A DNA stretch of 47,585 bases from Bacteriovoracaceae bacterium (GCA_017858255.1 JAFMBV010000018.1:1-47585); one strand, 5' to 3'. Counted from the first letter of the stretch, positions 7,951 to 17,279 are shown. The notes: generated by a model not told the origin, from the letters alone. Numbers and translations: made by a program.

Positions 7951-8589
7951 TTAGTCCTCTAGAATGACCTCTATCTCTCCCTCTTGATTGATAGTCACAA
8001 TATCTAAGTCTGAATCACTATCTAGGTTTCCAACGGCCGCAAATTTAAAGCTGGTATTTGAAACCGTGCAGTCTGGACAAATATCCGCCAACTCCGGCAT
8101 GGTTTCAATTGTTTCGATGCGATACCTGCCTTGGGAGTTATTTGGTACGAGATTTTGCCAGTCGTGAGTATAGTTGCCGGTTTCGACCATTTGGGATTCC
8201 ATTGAAGTGTTTAGTCTTACTAAGTGAAGTTTTGCCTCAGTTCGCATGGCCTTTTTCTGATAGGTCGAAAAATAAGGAATCATTATGGAGGCGGCCAATC
8301 CAAGGATAAAACTCCCTCCAACGATTATGAACCCAGCAATGCTCCAATATCTCTGTACTTTATTAAAATGTTCAACATTTTGCCATTTCCCTTTTTCCCA
8401 TGCCCATTCACGGCCTTTGAAGAGTAAGACAAAGCCCATTACAATATTAACAATAGGAATAAAGATAAGAAGAGAGATCCATACTCGATTGAAGATACCC
8501 CAAATAAAAGTCAGGAAAAATGCACCCCAGCAAAGTCCTCGGGCATTTTCTGGTAGTTTATTACTATTATCCTGAATGGTTTGATTCAT
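7951..8589 (-). CDS. Membrane protein fused to a type IV pilin-like domain
   Basis: This is a 212-residue protein. Residues ~15-80 contain two hydrophobic helices and a Trp-rich stretch (LCWGAFFLTFIWGIFNRVW, GREWAWEKGKW) resembling DUF2628-type small membrane proteins. The third helix and what follows (ILGLAASIMIPYFSTYQKKA, then EAKLHLVRLNTSME and GNY) resemble the N-terminal helix of type IV pilins, and the end (AAVGNLDSDSDLDIVTI) resembles a pilin C-terminal strand. A prepilin peptidase site is absent because the helix is internal. It is probably an inner-membrane protein with a periplasmic pilin-like head. A small hairpin (AGGAC-TAAA-GTCCT) spans its stop codon. Confidence 0.75.
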   Translation of the reverse strand: MNQTIQDNSNKLPENARGLCWGAFFLTFIWGIFNRVWISLLIFIPIVNIVMGFVLLFKGREWAWEKGKWQNVEHFNKVQRYWSIAGFIIVGGSFILGLAASIMIPYFSTYQKKAMRTEAKLHLVRLNTSMESQMVETGNYTHDWQNLVPNNSQGRYRIETIETMPELADICPDCTVSNTSFKFAAVGNLDSDSDLDIVTINQEGEIEVILED

Positions 8590-8691
8590 CTTTATATGTC
8601 CTAATGTTCTAATGTCCTTAAAATATATATTTGTTTATTTTAACTGACATTAGAAAATTAGATAGTTTTTTATTGGAATTTTTGTCAAAGA

Positions 8692-9486
8692 TTAATTGAA
8701 AAAGTTTTGCTCCTTTAGGTATTCGAAAAGATTTCTTGAATATAACTCATGACTCTCTTTCGTATATTTTATCTTAGTATAAACCTGAGCAAGGTTTTCA
8801 ATATGGCCTGCTTCAATTTTCTCATTTAATTCTCTAACGTCCTTATATCTCTTCATTCCACTTTGTTCACGTTCTCTGTAAATCTCTTGAATTTCGCTTG
8901 TTGTGTAGTCTTGATATTTCTCTTCATGGACTATGCTGCTAAGGGGAAGGCGATCTTTCTTATTCGTTACTCCTTTAGGATAACCAAGAGAAAAACCGAC
9001 TATTGGTACGACATTCTTCGGTAAATTTAAAACTTCACCAATCTTATGGGCATTTGCCAGTGTTGTGCCCATGTAGCACACACCAAGCCCTAGCGATTCC
9101 GCTGCTAGCGCGCAGTTTTGGGAGGCCAAGGTTGCATCGATTGAGCCGATCATAAAGCTCATAAAGTTATCAAAATTCTCTGGAGCATTAGATATATCTA
9201 ACCACTTTCTCATGCGATTAAAGTCGGCACAAAATGTGAGTAATACTGGCGCATCCATAACCATTTCTTGATTAAAGTGATGGGGGTAGAGTTCTTTTCT
9301 AATATTGATGTCCTTCGTGACAATAATACTATAGGCCTGCATATTGCCTGAGCTTGAGGCCCTTATTCCTGACTCTAGGATTTTGGTTAAGTCCTTCTCG
9401 CTTATTTCTCTTTTTTCATATTCACGAACACTCCGATGTTCTTTAATATGAGTGATGATATCCGCTGATGCATTGAGTGGATTCAT
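8692..9486 (-). CDS. Nitroreductase family flavoprotein
   Basis: This 264-residue FMN-dependent oxidoreductase is of the nitroreductase superfamily (NfsA/FRP-like). It begins with HIKEHRSVREYEKREIS, the usual N-terminal FMN phosphate-binding RSVR motif, followed by RASSSGNMQAYS and a GLGVCYMGT segment typical of the fold. The reaction is likely NAD(P)H-dependent reduction of nitroaromatics, quinones or flavins in the cytoplasm; the true substrate is unknown. Its ATG lies inside the 3' end of the upstream secreted-protein gene (44-nt overlap), so the two are probably co-transcribed. Confidence 0.88.
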   Translation of the reverse strand: MNPLNASADIITHIKEHRSVREYEKREISEKDLTKILESGIRASSSGNMQAYSIIVTKDINIRKELYPHHFNQEMVMDAPVLLTFCADFNRMRKWLDISNAPENFDNFMSFMIGSIDATLASQNCALAAESLGLGVCYMGTTLANAHKIGEVLNLPKNVVPIVGFSLGYPKGVTNKKDRLPLSSIVHEEKYQDYTTSEIQEIYREREQSGMKRYKDVRELNEKIEAGHIENLAQVYTKIKYTKESHELYSRNLFEYLKEQNFFN

Positions 9487-9853
9487 GTAGCTTCTCTCCC
9501 TTAAACTTGCCTATTTGTTTTTGACTATTAAAGTCATACACATGACCAACAAAGTCTTGATTGGTAGTGTCTTTGTTTATAATTTTTGCTTTAAACTCAA
9601 ATTTAAAATCCTGACCAAACTCTTTGGCCTCTAGTAAGAAACTTAACTCTTCTCCCTGTTCATTTAATTGAATAGACTTTGTAAAGTTTCCTGGCACCGT
9701 GAAACTACTTTTTTGTGAGGACTCCTTGATGAGAATATCCTCGAAGACGGGGCCATCATTAAAGGTTAAGAAAATTTTATAAATACCGTTATCGATTCCC
9801 TCTGCACTTAAACTCTTCATCAAAAATAGTCCTATTAGAAAATATATTTTCAT
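9443..9853 (-). CDS. Small secreted protein, unknown function
   Basis: This 136-residue product has a signal peptide (MKIYFLIGLFLMKSLSAEG). The mature part is mostly beta strands (YKIFLTFNDGP, FEFKAKIIN), suggesting a small beta-sandwich. Its last 14 codons overlap the start of the nitroreductase gene in another frame, which is long for a normal overlap. A recent stop-codon loss extending this gene is one explanation. No family recognised. Confidence 0.65.
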   Translation of the reverse strand: MKIYFLIGLFLMKSLSAEGIDNGIYKIFLTFNDGPVFEDILIKESSQKSSFTVPGNFTKSIQLNEQGEELSFLLEAKEFGQDFKFEFKAKIINKDTTNQDFVGHVYDFNSQKQIGKFKGEKLHESTQCISGYHHSY

Positions 9854-9994
9854 AAGTTGATTCCTTTTCTTCTGTTAGGTTTAATGCAATTTCAGGAAGA
9901 AAACTAATCGCTACAGGAATAACAGGTATTCTCCGAATGGGGATTTCATCTAAATGCTGTAATATTAGCTTGTTATGTGAAGGTTTATTCGAGT

Positions 9995-10753
9995 CTAGAG
10001 AAGAGGGTGTTTTTTGAGCGCCTCTTTAACCCAAATACTAGCACCACGATCATTAAAATAGAGACCGTCAGTCGTAAAACTTTTATCATTTTCTTTTAAG
10101 AGCTCGTGAACTTCTGGTGTCATGGTTGAGAGCAGGGGACACTCTTGTAGTAGTCCTGACTTTTGCAAGTGATGCCTTACTCTCTCGATATAGTTGGCCT
10201 TTCTTTTGTTTGTTATAAAAGGGTTTTCGTCTTTTTCTCGCAACTCTTTAAATGACGGTAGAACAATTCCACATACGCGTGGTCTCTGCTCTTGGTTTAC
10301 AATAACCTCTACAAGTTCTTTTAAAGCCACAGGTGCCCCATCTTTAAAAAGATCGTTATCACCAAGCTGAATGAGCATACAGTCAATGTCTTCGTTCTTA
10401 TGAAAATTAAAGATTTGTTTGATAAATGATTCTGAAGTTGTTCTATCTAGCTTTAGATCCGACTTTCCAAAGACGAAGGGATTGATCTCTGTTGGTGTAT
10501 TGAGTTCACCCAAAATGAGAGAGTCGTTTTTTGTTGGATCAGTTAGCCAGTCCTTCGCTCCAGAACCAATTAGGGCATAAGTTGTGAGTTCGTAGCCTTT
10601 GTCTTTTAAAGACTCTGCAAGCCTAGGGGCAAATCCTCTACCTTTCTCAATTGATAGAGCACTTTGAGCATCACCAATACTTAAGCATTTGGCCGCCCAG
10701 GATACTGAGGGCAAGGATAGGCAAAGCAATAGGCTTAATAATCTTAGAGTCAT
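9995..10753 (-). CDS. Secreted SGNH-fold protein with degenerate catalytic triad
   Basis: This is a 252-residue protein with a signal peptide (cleavage near SWA-AKC). The layout is that of an SGNH/GDSL hydrolase: block I (SIGDAQSAL, residues 25-33), block III (IQLGDNDLF, with the conserved Asn), and block V (TDGLYFNDRG). However, block I has Ala29 where the nucleophilic Ser belongs, and block V has Tyr232 where the catalytic His of DxxH is expected. Both codons are clear in the DNA (GCT and TAT). The usual triad is therefore missing. It may be a binding protein or pseudoenzyme, or may use the nearby Ser31. It is transcribed divergently from the formaldehyde operon. Confidence 0.75.
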   Translation of the reverse strand: MTLRLLSLLLCLSLPSVSWAAKCLSIGDAQSALSIEKGRGFAPRLAESLKDKGYELTTYALIGSGAKDWLTDPTKNDSLILGELNTPTEINPFVFGKSDLKLDRTTSESFIKQIFNFHKNEDIDCMLIQLGDNDLFKDGAPVALKELVEVIVNQEQRPRVCGIVLPSFKELREKDENPFITNKRKANYIERVRHHLQKSGLLQECPLLSTMTPEVHELLKENDKSFTTDGLYFNDRGASIWVKEALKKHPLL

Positions 10754-10862
10754 GCTGGTATTATCACGGTAAGAGGCTGTTTTTAGTGCCTATTTGAAAA
10801 ATATTTAGGGTGTGAATAGAGTTTTTACACTTTTCTACGCTAGGTAGTCTCGACCTGTTTGG

Positions 10863-10872
10863 CCCTTAAGGG
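10863..10872. promoter_or_regulatory. Palindrome upstream of the formaldehyde operon
   Basis: CCCTTAAGGG is a perfect 10-bp palindrome 72 bp upstream of the dehydrogenase start, within the 190-bp divergent gap. It could be an operator. No FrmR-like regulator gene is present here, so the link to formaldehyde sensing is only positional. Confidence 0.25.
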
Positions 10873-10940
10873 TTGTCAGAGATACGGAGAGCTTTTAAAA
10901 TTCCTAAAAATCTAAATCTTTGAGCTATAAAGGATAATAA

Positions 10941-12065
<1,125 letters not shown>

Positions 12066-12890
12066 ATGGATTTACGACTCAAGAAATCACATGTGACTTT
12101 CGAAGGTAAGACTCAGTTTTTCGAGCACGACTCCCAGGTGACTAAGACTCCCATGTCTTTTTCAACTTATACACCAAATGGTGAGGTCAAAAATGCCATT
12201 ATATGGCTCTCTGGTCTGACTTGTAATGAAGAAAACTTTATAACAAAAGCTGGTGCCCAAAAGGAACTCTCTGGTACAAGTACGATGATTATATGTCCAG
12301 ATACTTCTCCACGAGGTCTTTCTCTTATTGGAGAGCACGAGGCTTATGACTTTGGCTCTGGTGCAGGTTTCTATGTCAATGCCACTACTGAAGGTTATAA
12401 AGATCACTACAGGATGTATGATTATATTCTAGAAGAAATTGTTCCTCTTTTGAAAAAACAATTTTCCGTACAAAAAATTTCAATAATGGGTCACTCCATG
12501 GGCGGCCATGGTGCTCTCATCTTGGGAATAAAAAACCCCAATATATTCTCATCAGTATCGGCTTTTTCTCCAATTGTTAACCCGAGTTTTTGCCCTTGGG
12601 GAGTAAAGGCCTTTAATGGTTATCTTGGAGAAGAACGCGAGAGTTGGAAAGAGTATGATACTTGTGAACTATTAAAAAATGGATTTACTCGCAAAGATAC
12701 TCTGTTTATCGACCAGGGAAATGCTGACGAATTTCTCAAGGAGCAACTGTTAACCGGAAACCTAGAGGCGACCGCCACCGATAGTGGTCAAAGCGTCAAT
12801 ATTCGTTACCAAGACGGTCATGATCATAGCTATTACTTTATTCAAACCTTTTTAAAGGATCATCTTGATTTCCACATGCTTTCTTTTTGA
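12066..12890 (+). CDS. frmB: S-formylglutathione hydrolase
   Basis: This 274-residue serine hydrolase of the esterase D group hydrolyses S-formylglutathione to formate and glutathione. The sequence shows IWLSGLTCNEENFITKAG near residue 46, which is characteristic of this family; the nucleophile elbow GHSMGGHGAL (Ser near 147); an Asp in IDQGNADEFL; and His in DGHDHSYYF near 262. The start codon follows the dehydrogenase stop with no gap, implying coupled translation. A short hairpin (TGACT-CTTT-AGTCA at 12896-12909) follows the stop and might be a weak terminator. Confidence 0.96.
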   Translation: MDLRLKKSHVTFEGKTQFFEHDSQVTKTPMSFSTYTPNGEVKNAIIWLSGLTCNEENFITKAGAQKELSGTSTMIICPDTSPRGLSLIGEHEAYDFGSGAGFYVNATTEGYKDHYRMYDYILEEIVPLLKKQFSVQKISIMGHSMGGHGALILGIKNPNIFSSVSAFSPIVNPSFCPWGVKAFNGYLGEERESWKEYDTCELLKNGFTRKDTLFIDQGNADEFLKEQLLTGNLEATATDSGQSVNIRYQDGHDHSYYFIQTFLKDHLDFHMLSF

Positions 12891-12962
12891 GATCGTGACT
12901 CTTTAGTCATTAATTCAGATTTTTATTTCCCAACAGGGATTTATTCGAGTTAATATTTAGAT

Positions 12963-13541
12963 ATGAAAAATCTAATTGTAATACTCTCACTATCTTTTTT
13001 AGTTTCTTGCTCTCATCTCTCAAGCTTTAACTCTATAGAGGGTAAGGTTAACTACGATGAGCACTATGCCTCGGTCAATGGCACCGACTATGAGTCTGGT
13101 GAACAGGAAGGCTATGGGGTTGGGATCACAGGACAAGTCAAAAATAAGAAAGAACTTGTTTTTGATTATGGATTCTATCCAGATTTTTCCTTTGAAACAT
13201 CTCGCTTGGTGGCAAGAACAGACCTCAATCAACAGCGTTTTCAGTCCTTAAAAACCAAAAGAGTTAATGGACTAATGAATACTCGAGGAGTCCTCTTTTC
13301 ACCGATTGGTCGTTTTGAGTTAAATGTAGGGGTCGGTGCTTCCTATTTTCAAGCTTATAATGACACGATCGATACTTCAAAAGTAGAGGCCGTATTTAAG
13401 TATGAAGGGGTCTATACGTTGATGCTCTTTGATAAACTTTATGCCAGTGTTTCTTTCTTGTTTCAGGAATCTCCAGGCTCTACTTATGGCGAATATTACT
13501 CTCTCGTCTATAAACTCGGCTACGTCTTTATGAGCTTCTAA
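12963..13541 (+). CDS. Outer-membrane-type lipoprotein, unknown function
   Basis: This 192-residue product has a lipoprotein signal peptide (lipobox LVSC, Cys16). The mature region is made of alternating beta-strand segments (VFDYGFYPDFSFE, FELNVGVGASYF, LYASVSFLFQE, YYSLVYKLGYVFMSF) and ends in Phe, as many outer-membrane barrels do. A lipidated Cys on a barrel-like protein is unusual, so it could instead be a periplasmic beta-rich lipoprotein. Its 3' end overlaps that of the convergent glycosyltransferase gene by 14 bp. Confidence 0.7.
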   Translation: MKNLIVILSLSFLVSCSHLSSFNSIEGKVNYDEHYASVNGTDYESGEQEGYGVGITGQVKNKKELVFDYGFYPDFSFETSRLVARTDLNQQRFQSLKTKRVNGLMNTRGVLFSPIGRFELNVGVGASYFQAYNDTIDTSKVEAVFKYEGVYTLMLFDKLYASVSFLFQESPGSTYGEYYSLVYKLGYVFMSF

Positions 13542-14226
13542 GAATACGACCTTTAGAATATACGTTCTTAAGCTTTTGCATATCTCCTAGGCCTGTTCGA
13601 AAAGCGAACATAATAAAATAGTTTCTCATCACCTGGTTAATGACCCCACTTCTCTTATAACGCCTACTTGATACGATGACTTTTTCTCTGTGAACTCTTG
13701 TTCTAAAAGAATTCTTTCTTAAGTAATCACATATCTTGATGTCTTCGAGGAAACCTACTTCGTTGGGTATAAAGCTTTTTAATAAATTCGTTTTAATATA
13801 GAGACAATTAGTCCAAACAAACTTATTGAATAGCTTACTTCTTACCCTATTTAAGAGTATCGATTGAATTGTTAGGAGGGTCCCTCCAGTATCATATCTC
13901 TTTGGAAAGAAGCCATAATCTTCACTCATAATTTGTAAGTCGGTAAGGGCCTTAGAGGCCACTATATCAACAGGATGGATGAGGGTATAAGATGACTTGA
14001 TTTGTTCTATACCAATATGAATTGTCTTCAAAATAGACGGATTATCGAGTTGCTTGCAAATATAGTTGAAACCGGACTCTCTTATAAGCTTTATACTCGA
14101 GTCTTTCGAGCCACCATCACAAAAGAGGATGGGATATTCTCTAGGGTAGTTTTTAAGAGTTTTAAAGAGGAGAGGGAGCTGACTCTCTTCATTTAAAATG
14201 GGAACGAGAATCGTAAGGGATGGCAC
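13528..14226 (-). CDS. Family 2-like glycosyltransferase
   Basis: This 232-residue protein resembles GT-A fold glycosyltransferases of family 2. The N-terminus LTILVPILNEESQLPLLFKT and the DGGSKDSS segment (nucleotide-sugar binding) are typical; a classical DXD is not obvious. It probably adds a sugar to a lipid or cell-surface glycan at the cytoplasmic face of the membrane. It starts with GTG, which shares its G with the TAG stop of the upstream VanZ-like gene (TAGTG), indicating coupled translation. The acceptor cannot be deduced. Confidence 0.8.
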   Translation of the reverse strand: MPSLTILVPILNEESQLPLLFKTLKNYPREYPILFCDGGSKDSSIKLIRESGFNYICKQLDNPSILKTIHIGIEQIKSSYTLIHPVDIVASKALTDLQIMSEDYGFFPKRYDTGGTLLTIQSILLNRVRSKLFNKFVWTNCLYIKTNLLKSFIPNEVGFLEDIKICDYLRKNSFRTRVHREKVIVSSRRYKRSGVINQVMRNYFIMFAFRTGLGDMQKLKNVYSKGRILRSS

Positions 14227-14549
14227 TAGGAATACTTGCCAGTTTTTAACTTTCTTATGAAAATCATGAACGATGGCAAAATAATAGAAGCTGAAAAATC
14301 CATTATTCCTTCCTCTAAGGTGTAATTCAAAACGCGACTATCAATGAGTTCCTTTAAGAGCGCCAGTGCGGCGACGACAAATAGAGAAGAGAGAAAACTT
14401 GTTTTAAATTTCTTGAGCATGAAAAGCATAATAAAATAACCTACTATTACATGGAGGGTTTTATCGACGGGTATAATTCCAGCTATCTTTAACTTAAGAA
14501 ATTCTCCGTAGCATTTCGCGGCAGTCGTACAAATCATGAGCAAAATCAT
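14226..14549 (-). CDS. Small VanZ-like membrane protein
   Basis: This is a 107-residue protein with about three hydrophobic helices. The order of motifs resembles VanZ-like proteins: VDKTLHVIVGYFIMLFML, then ALLKELIDS, then EGIMDFSASIIL. The conserved Asp-Lys-x-x-His, Lys-Glu and Asp positions lie at helix ends. The molecular role of this family is not settled. It is coupled to the glycosyltransferase gene, so a shared role in envelope glycan or lipid handling is plausible but inferred. Confidence 0.6.
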   Translation of the reverse strand: MILLMICTTAAKCYGEFLKLKIAGIIPVDKTLHVIVGYFIMLFMLKKFKTSFLSSLFVVAALALLKELIDSRVLNYTLEEGIMDFSASIILPSFMIFIRKLKTGKYS

Positions 14550-14678
14550 AGCCTAAAAAATAAATTGTGAATAGCTTAGATTTCTTTAGGCTTGTTGATG
14601 GATAGTTTTAGTTTCTAAAGACCATTTTAATAGCTGAGTGGTTTAGGCAGACATAAGTAAGAGTTGATAGGAAGAGTC

Positions 14679-15212
14679 CTAATTCCCTGAATTAGATCTA
14701 AGTGTGTACTGAGATAAGATTAACCAAGAGATACGGTCCCAAATAATGCTACCTAACAACCAGAATGAAAAGAAGACAATCGAAAAATTTATAAAACTAT
14801 TGGCATCTCTATTTCCTATCATCATGAATAGTCCATAAATGAGAGCGCTAACAATCGTAATATTTAATGTGGATACTCTACTAAGCAAGAGGATATCTTT
14901 TCTTCCTAAAACCATGAATTTAATGAGAGCGCCTATTCCCATAAAGAGGCTGCCACAAAATAATCCACACGCCCAAGTTCCATATTGCATAAACATGTGA
15001 ATAAGTTCTGGCGAACGATTAAAAGGATTGAGTCCAAATTGTGGGCAGATGGCAAGAGATATAAACCCCGTGATTGTGTATAAGAAAATGATCTTTAGAT
15101 GAAGAGAAATAAGGTCCTTTCGTTGAAGGTCACTTATATTCTCTCTGATTCTTAAATCAAGGTCAGAAGAGGTTTTTTTATCAGACTTTATAAATTTCAA
15201 ATAGTCTTTCAT
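14679..15212 (-). CDS. Membrane protein coupled to ECF sigma factor, putative anti-sigma factor
   Basis: This 177-residue protein has a charged N-terminal cytoplasmic segment (~45 residues) and about four transmembrane helices. Its ATG overlaps the TAA of the ECF sigma gene (TAATG), the usual arrangement for a sigma factor and its membrane-bound regulator. I see no HxxxCxxC zinc anti-sigma motif, so it is not a classical ZAS protein. It may be a DUF1109-like or novel anti-sigma factor, and that role rests on context only. Confidence 0.6.
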   Translation of the reverse strand: MKDYLKFIKSDKKTSSDLDLRIRENISDLQRKDLISLHLKIIFLYTITGFISLAICPQFGLNPFNRSPELIHMFMQYGTWACGLFCGSLFMGIGALIKFMVLGRKDILLLSRVSTLNITIVSALIYGLFMMIGNRDANSFINFSIVFFSFWLLGSIIWDRISWLILSQYTLRSNSGN

Positions 15213-15712
15213 TAGTTATATCCAAGATTATCTTTTAATTTCTTTACCAGGCGACTAATACGCTTTCTCAACGTCGCCGATTTAATATTCAGCTTATCTT
15301 CTAATTCTTTATAAGAGAGCCCCTCCACAAACTTTTGGTATAGGAGTAGGGCCTCCTTCTCATCTAAGCTTTCAAGGATAGAGAGGTCAAATTCTTGTAT
15401 TTCATCCTCTCTCTCCCACATCATCTCTTCATTAAGTTCAATATATTCAAATTTTCTTTCTCTATAAAAATCTATAATCACATTTCTTATCAGCGTATAG
15501 AACCAGGGTGCGAAAGGGTATTCTTGTTTATAAAGGTGCTTTTTTTGATGAAGTCTTGTAAAAACTCGTTGAAAGATTTCATCGCGAGAGTGCTCCTTAA
15601 CCCTAGAGGATATGAATCCATAAACTTTACCTTTATAGCGACCATACAGCTCATCAAAAGAGCTCATGTCACCAGCTTGGTAATTCTTCATAAGCTCTTC
15701 ATCATTACTCAT
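15212..15712 (-). CDS. ECF-type RNA polymerase sigma factor
   Basis: This 166-residue sigma-70 family protein has only regions 2 and 4. Region 2 spans ~15-85 (SFDELYGRYKGKVYGFISSR, then APWFYTLIRNVIIDFYRERK for -10 recognition). Region 4 spans ~110-165 (EALLLYQKFVEGLSYKELED, then a helix-turn-helix in LNIKSATLRKRISRLVKKLK). It directs RNA polymerase to a specific stress or envelope regulon. The overlapping downstream membrane-protein gene is the likely anti-sigma factor. Confidence 0.92.
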   Translation of the reverse strand: MSNDEELMKNYQAGDMSSFDELYGRYKGKVYGFISSRVKEHSRDEIFQRVFTRLHQKKHLYKQEYPFAPWFYTLIRNVIIDFYRERKFEYIELNEEMMWEREDEIQEFDLSILESLDEKEALLLYQKFVEGLSYKELEDKLNIKSATLRKRISRLVKKLKDNLGYN

Positions 15713-15782
15713 TCTTTACCTTAATACGTTTGAAATTATAGTTTTGTGACATTAGTTAATTCTACTTAAGTACATGGAATTA

Positions 15783-16994
15783 TTATAATCGACCCTCGAG
15801 TAAATAGGTTTTCATCAATCCCTTCCCCTTGACCTCTTTCTCACCATTGTCGGAGAGGGCAAAGTTACCCTTCAGAAGCTGGTAGGTTGAATCTGATACC
15901 TGAACTTTTCCTACGACACCATGAGACTCCATGCGTGAGGCGACGTTAACAGCATCACCCCAAAGGTCATAGATAAACTTCTTTTTACCAATAACACCGG
16001 CCACGACTGGACCACTATTGATTCCTGTCCTTATTTGTAGCGATGTCCCCAATTCTTTATTAATATCTAAGAAAACCTTTTGAAGCTCAAGAGAAAAGTC
16101 TGCCATTTGAATGGCATGTTCTGAGTGAAACTCTGGAATTCCACTTGCCACCATATAAGAGTCACCAATTGTTTTAATTTTTTCCAGTTTATACTTTTCA
16201 CACAGATCATCTATCTGAGAAAAGATTTTATTGAGGATATCTACTAGCTCATTTGGTGTTTTAGTGGACGACAATTGTGTAAAACCAACAATGTCTAGAA
16301 AGAGTACCGTAACCACATCAAACCCTTCTGCGATACTTGTTTTACCTTCCTTTAATTGAGCAGCAATAGGGATAGGAAGGATATTGTGAAGGAGATTTTC
16401 AGCTTTTTCTTGTTCTTTTTCTAGGGCCTCTTCGGCCACATTTACGGAATTATTAAAGTAATAGGCCCATACGCAGATGAGTGATAGTGAGAAAAAGATA
16501 TTAATTTCATTAAAATAAAGGGCAATGTTTTCTTCAACTAAATATATCGGTGCAGCCATTTTGAAATGAAAGTCTAAGTACATGTAGGTTATGATTATAC
16601 TTATGGAGAGTACAAATTTGATGGAAAGATTTTCTTTATCAGTTAAAAAGGGCAAGAAAATAAGGGCAAAGAGATAGTTTTGAAATCCTGTTGATAGGCC
16701 TAAAAAATTTACTGCTAAAATTTGATGTAAAAGTATCTCAATCGTGGCAATTGAGATGGCCAAAAGAAACTTTCTCTCTTTATTTAAATAAAGACATAAG
16801 ATGAAAGTCAAAATACTAAAAATATTAAAAATGGCCATTTTTTCAAAGCCTAAAAAGTAAAAGAGGAAGAGCCACGATGTATGAACTGCTATGGCAAAGA
16901 AATAGGTAATTTTACCTAATATAAAATAGCGTTCTGTTTTTAAGAGGGCTTTTCCAAGATCTTTGCTGTAAATATTATTAAGTCCACTGACCAT
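15783..16994 (-). CDS. Membrane-bound class III adenylate cyclase
   Basis: This is a 403-residue protein. Residues ~25-190 hold about six transmembrane helices. A short coiled linker (ALEKEQEKAENLLHNILP) leads into a class III nucleotidyl cyclase domain from ~215. The two metal-binding aspartates lie in FLDIVGFT (near 233) and TIGDSYM. Purine-specificity positions appear to be Lys (EKIKTIGD) and Asp (YDLWGDAVN), which favours ATP over GTP, and NVASRM supplies the transition-state Asn/Arg. It should make cAMP. It is divergent from the TIGR02147-like gene and shares the control region with the 10-bp repeats. Confidence 0.92.
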   Translation of the reverse strand: MVSGLNNIYSKDLGKALLKTERYFILGKITYFFAIAVHTSWLFLFYFLGFEKMAIFNIFSILTFILCLYLNKERKFLLAISIATIEILLHQILAVNFLGLSTGFQNYLFALIFLPFLTDKENLSIKFVLSISIIITYMYLDFHFKMAAPIYLVEENIALYFNEINIFFSLSLICVWAYYFNNSVNVAEEALEKEQEKAENLLHNILPIPIAAQLKEGKTSIAEGFDVVTVLFLDIVGFTQLSSTKTPNELVDILNKIFSQIDDLCEKYKLEKIKTIGDSYMVASGIPEFHSEHAIQMADFSLELQKVFLDINKELGTSLQIRTGINSGPVVAGVIGKKKFIYDLWGDAVNVASRMESHGVVGKVQVSDSTYQLLKGNFALSDNGEKEVKGKGLMKTYLLEGRL

Positions 16995-17028
16995 ATAATG
17001 CCTTTAAGAGAATCGATGATTTTACTTG

Positions 17029-17034
17029 ATTATA
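17029..17034 (-). promoter_or_regulatory. Candidate -10 box of the adenylate cyclase gene
   Basis: An exact TATAAT is present on the minus strand 34 nt upstream of the cyclase start. The -35 is weak. The 10-bp repeat array begins about 36 bp further upstream. Confidence 0.35.
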
Positions 17035-17070
17035 CTAAAATCTAAATACAAACCTACTAAAATGGTATTG

Positions 17071-17110
17071 AGGTTGATAAAGTCGAGCAAAGTCGAACAA
17101 AGTTGAGCAA
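17071..17110. repeat. Array of four 10-bp direct repeats between divergent promoters
   Basis: Three consecutive units AGTCGAGCAA, AGTCGAACAA and AGTTGAGCAA occupy 17081-17110, and a degenerate fourth (AGGTTGATAA) occupies 17071-17080. The period is exactly 10 bp, close to one DNA helical turn, so a bound protein would meet each copy on the same face. The array lies between exact TATAAT boxes pointing outward on both strands, and a TTGGCA -35-like box lies 14 nt past its right end. It probably serves as a shared operator; the binding protein is unknown. Confidence 0.55.
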
Positions 17111-17151
17111 ATTATGGGGTCTTTTTGGCACTACGTTTTTAAAATAACTAA

Positions 17152-17157
17152 TATAAT
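17152..17157 (+). promoter_or_regulatory. Candidate -10 box of the TIGR02147-like gene
   Basis: An exact TATAAT lies 122 nt upstream of the preferred GTG start. TTGGCA at 17125-17130 matches the -35 consensus at 5 of 6 positions, but the spacing to this box is long (21 nt). A weaker TAATAT at 17149 gives 18 nt. Confidence 0.35.
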
Positions 17158-17279
17158 GATGTCATTTTCTTGAAAAAAATAACATTTAAACAATAGGTAC
17201 CCTAATTAATTACAATATTTGTTAATTTCAAGTGAATCTCTGGTAAGTTTTCTCGAATCTAGTATTGGGAGAGCCAGTA

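Noticed and set aside
12162-12407. Minus-strand open frame inside the S-formylglutathione hydrolase gene
   Set aside because: It lies fully inside a well-recognised gene on the other strand and has no domain or ribosome site; it is a shadow frame.
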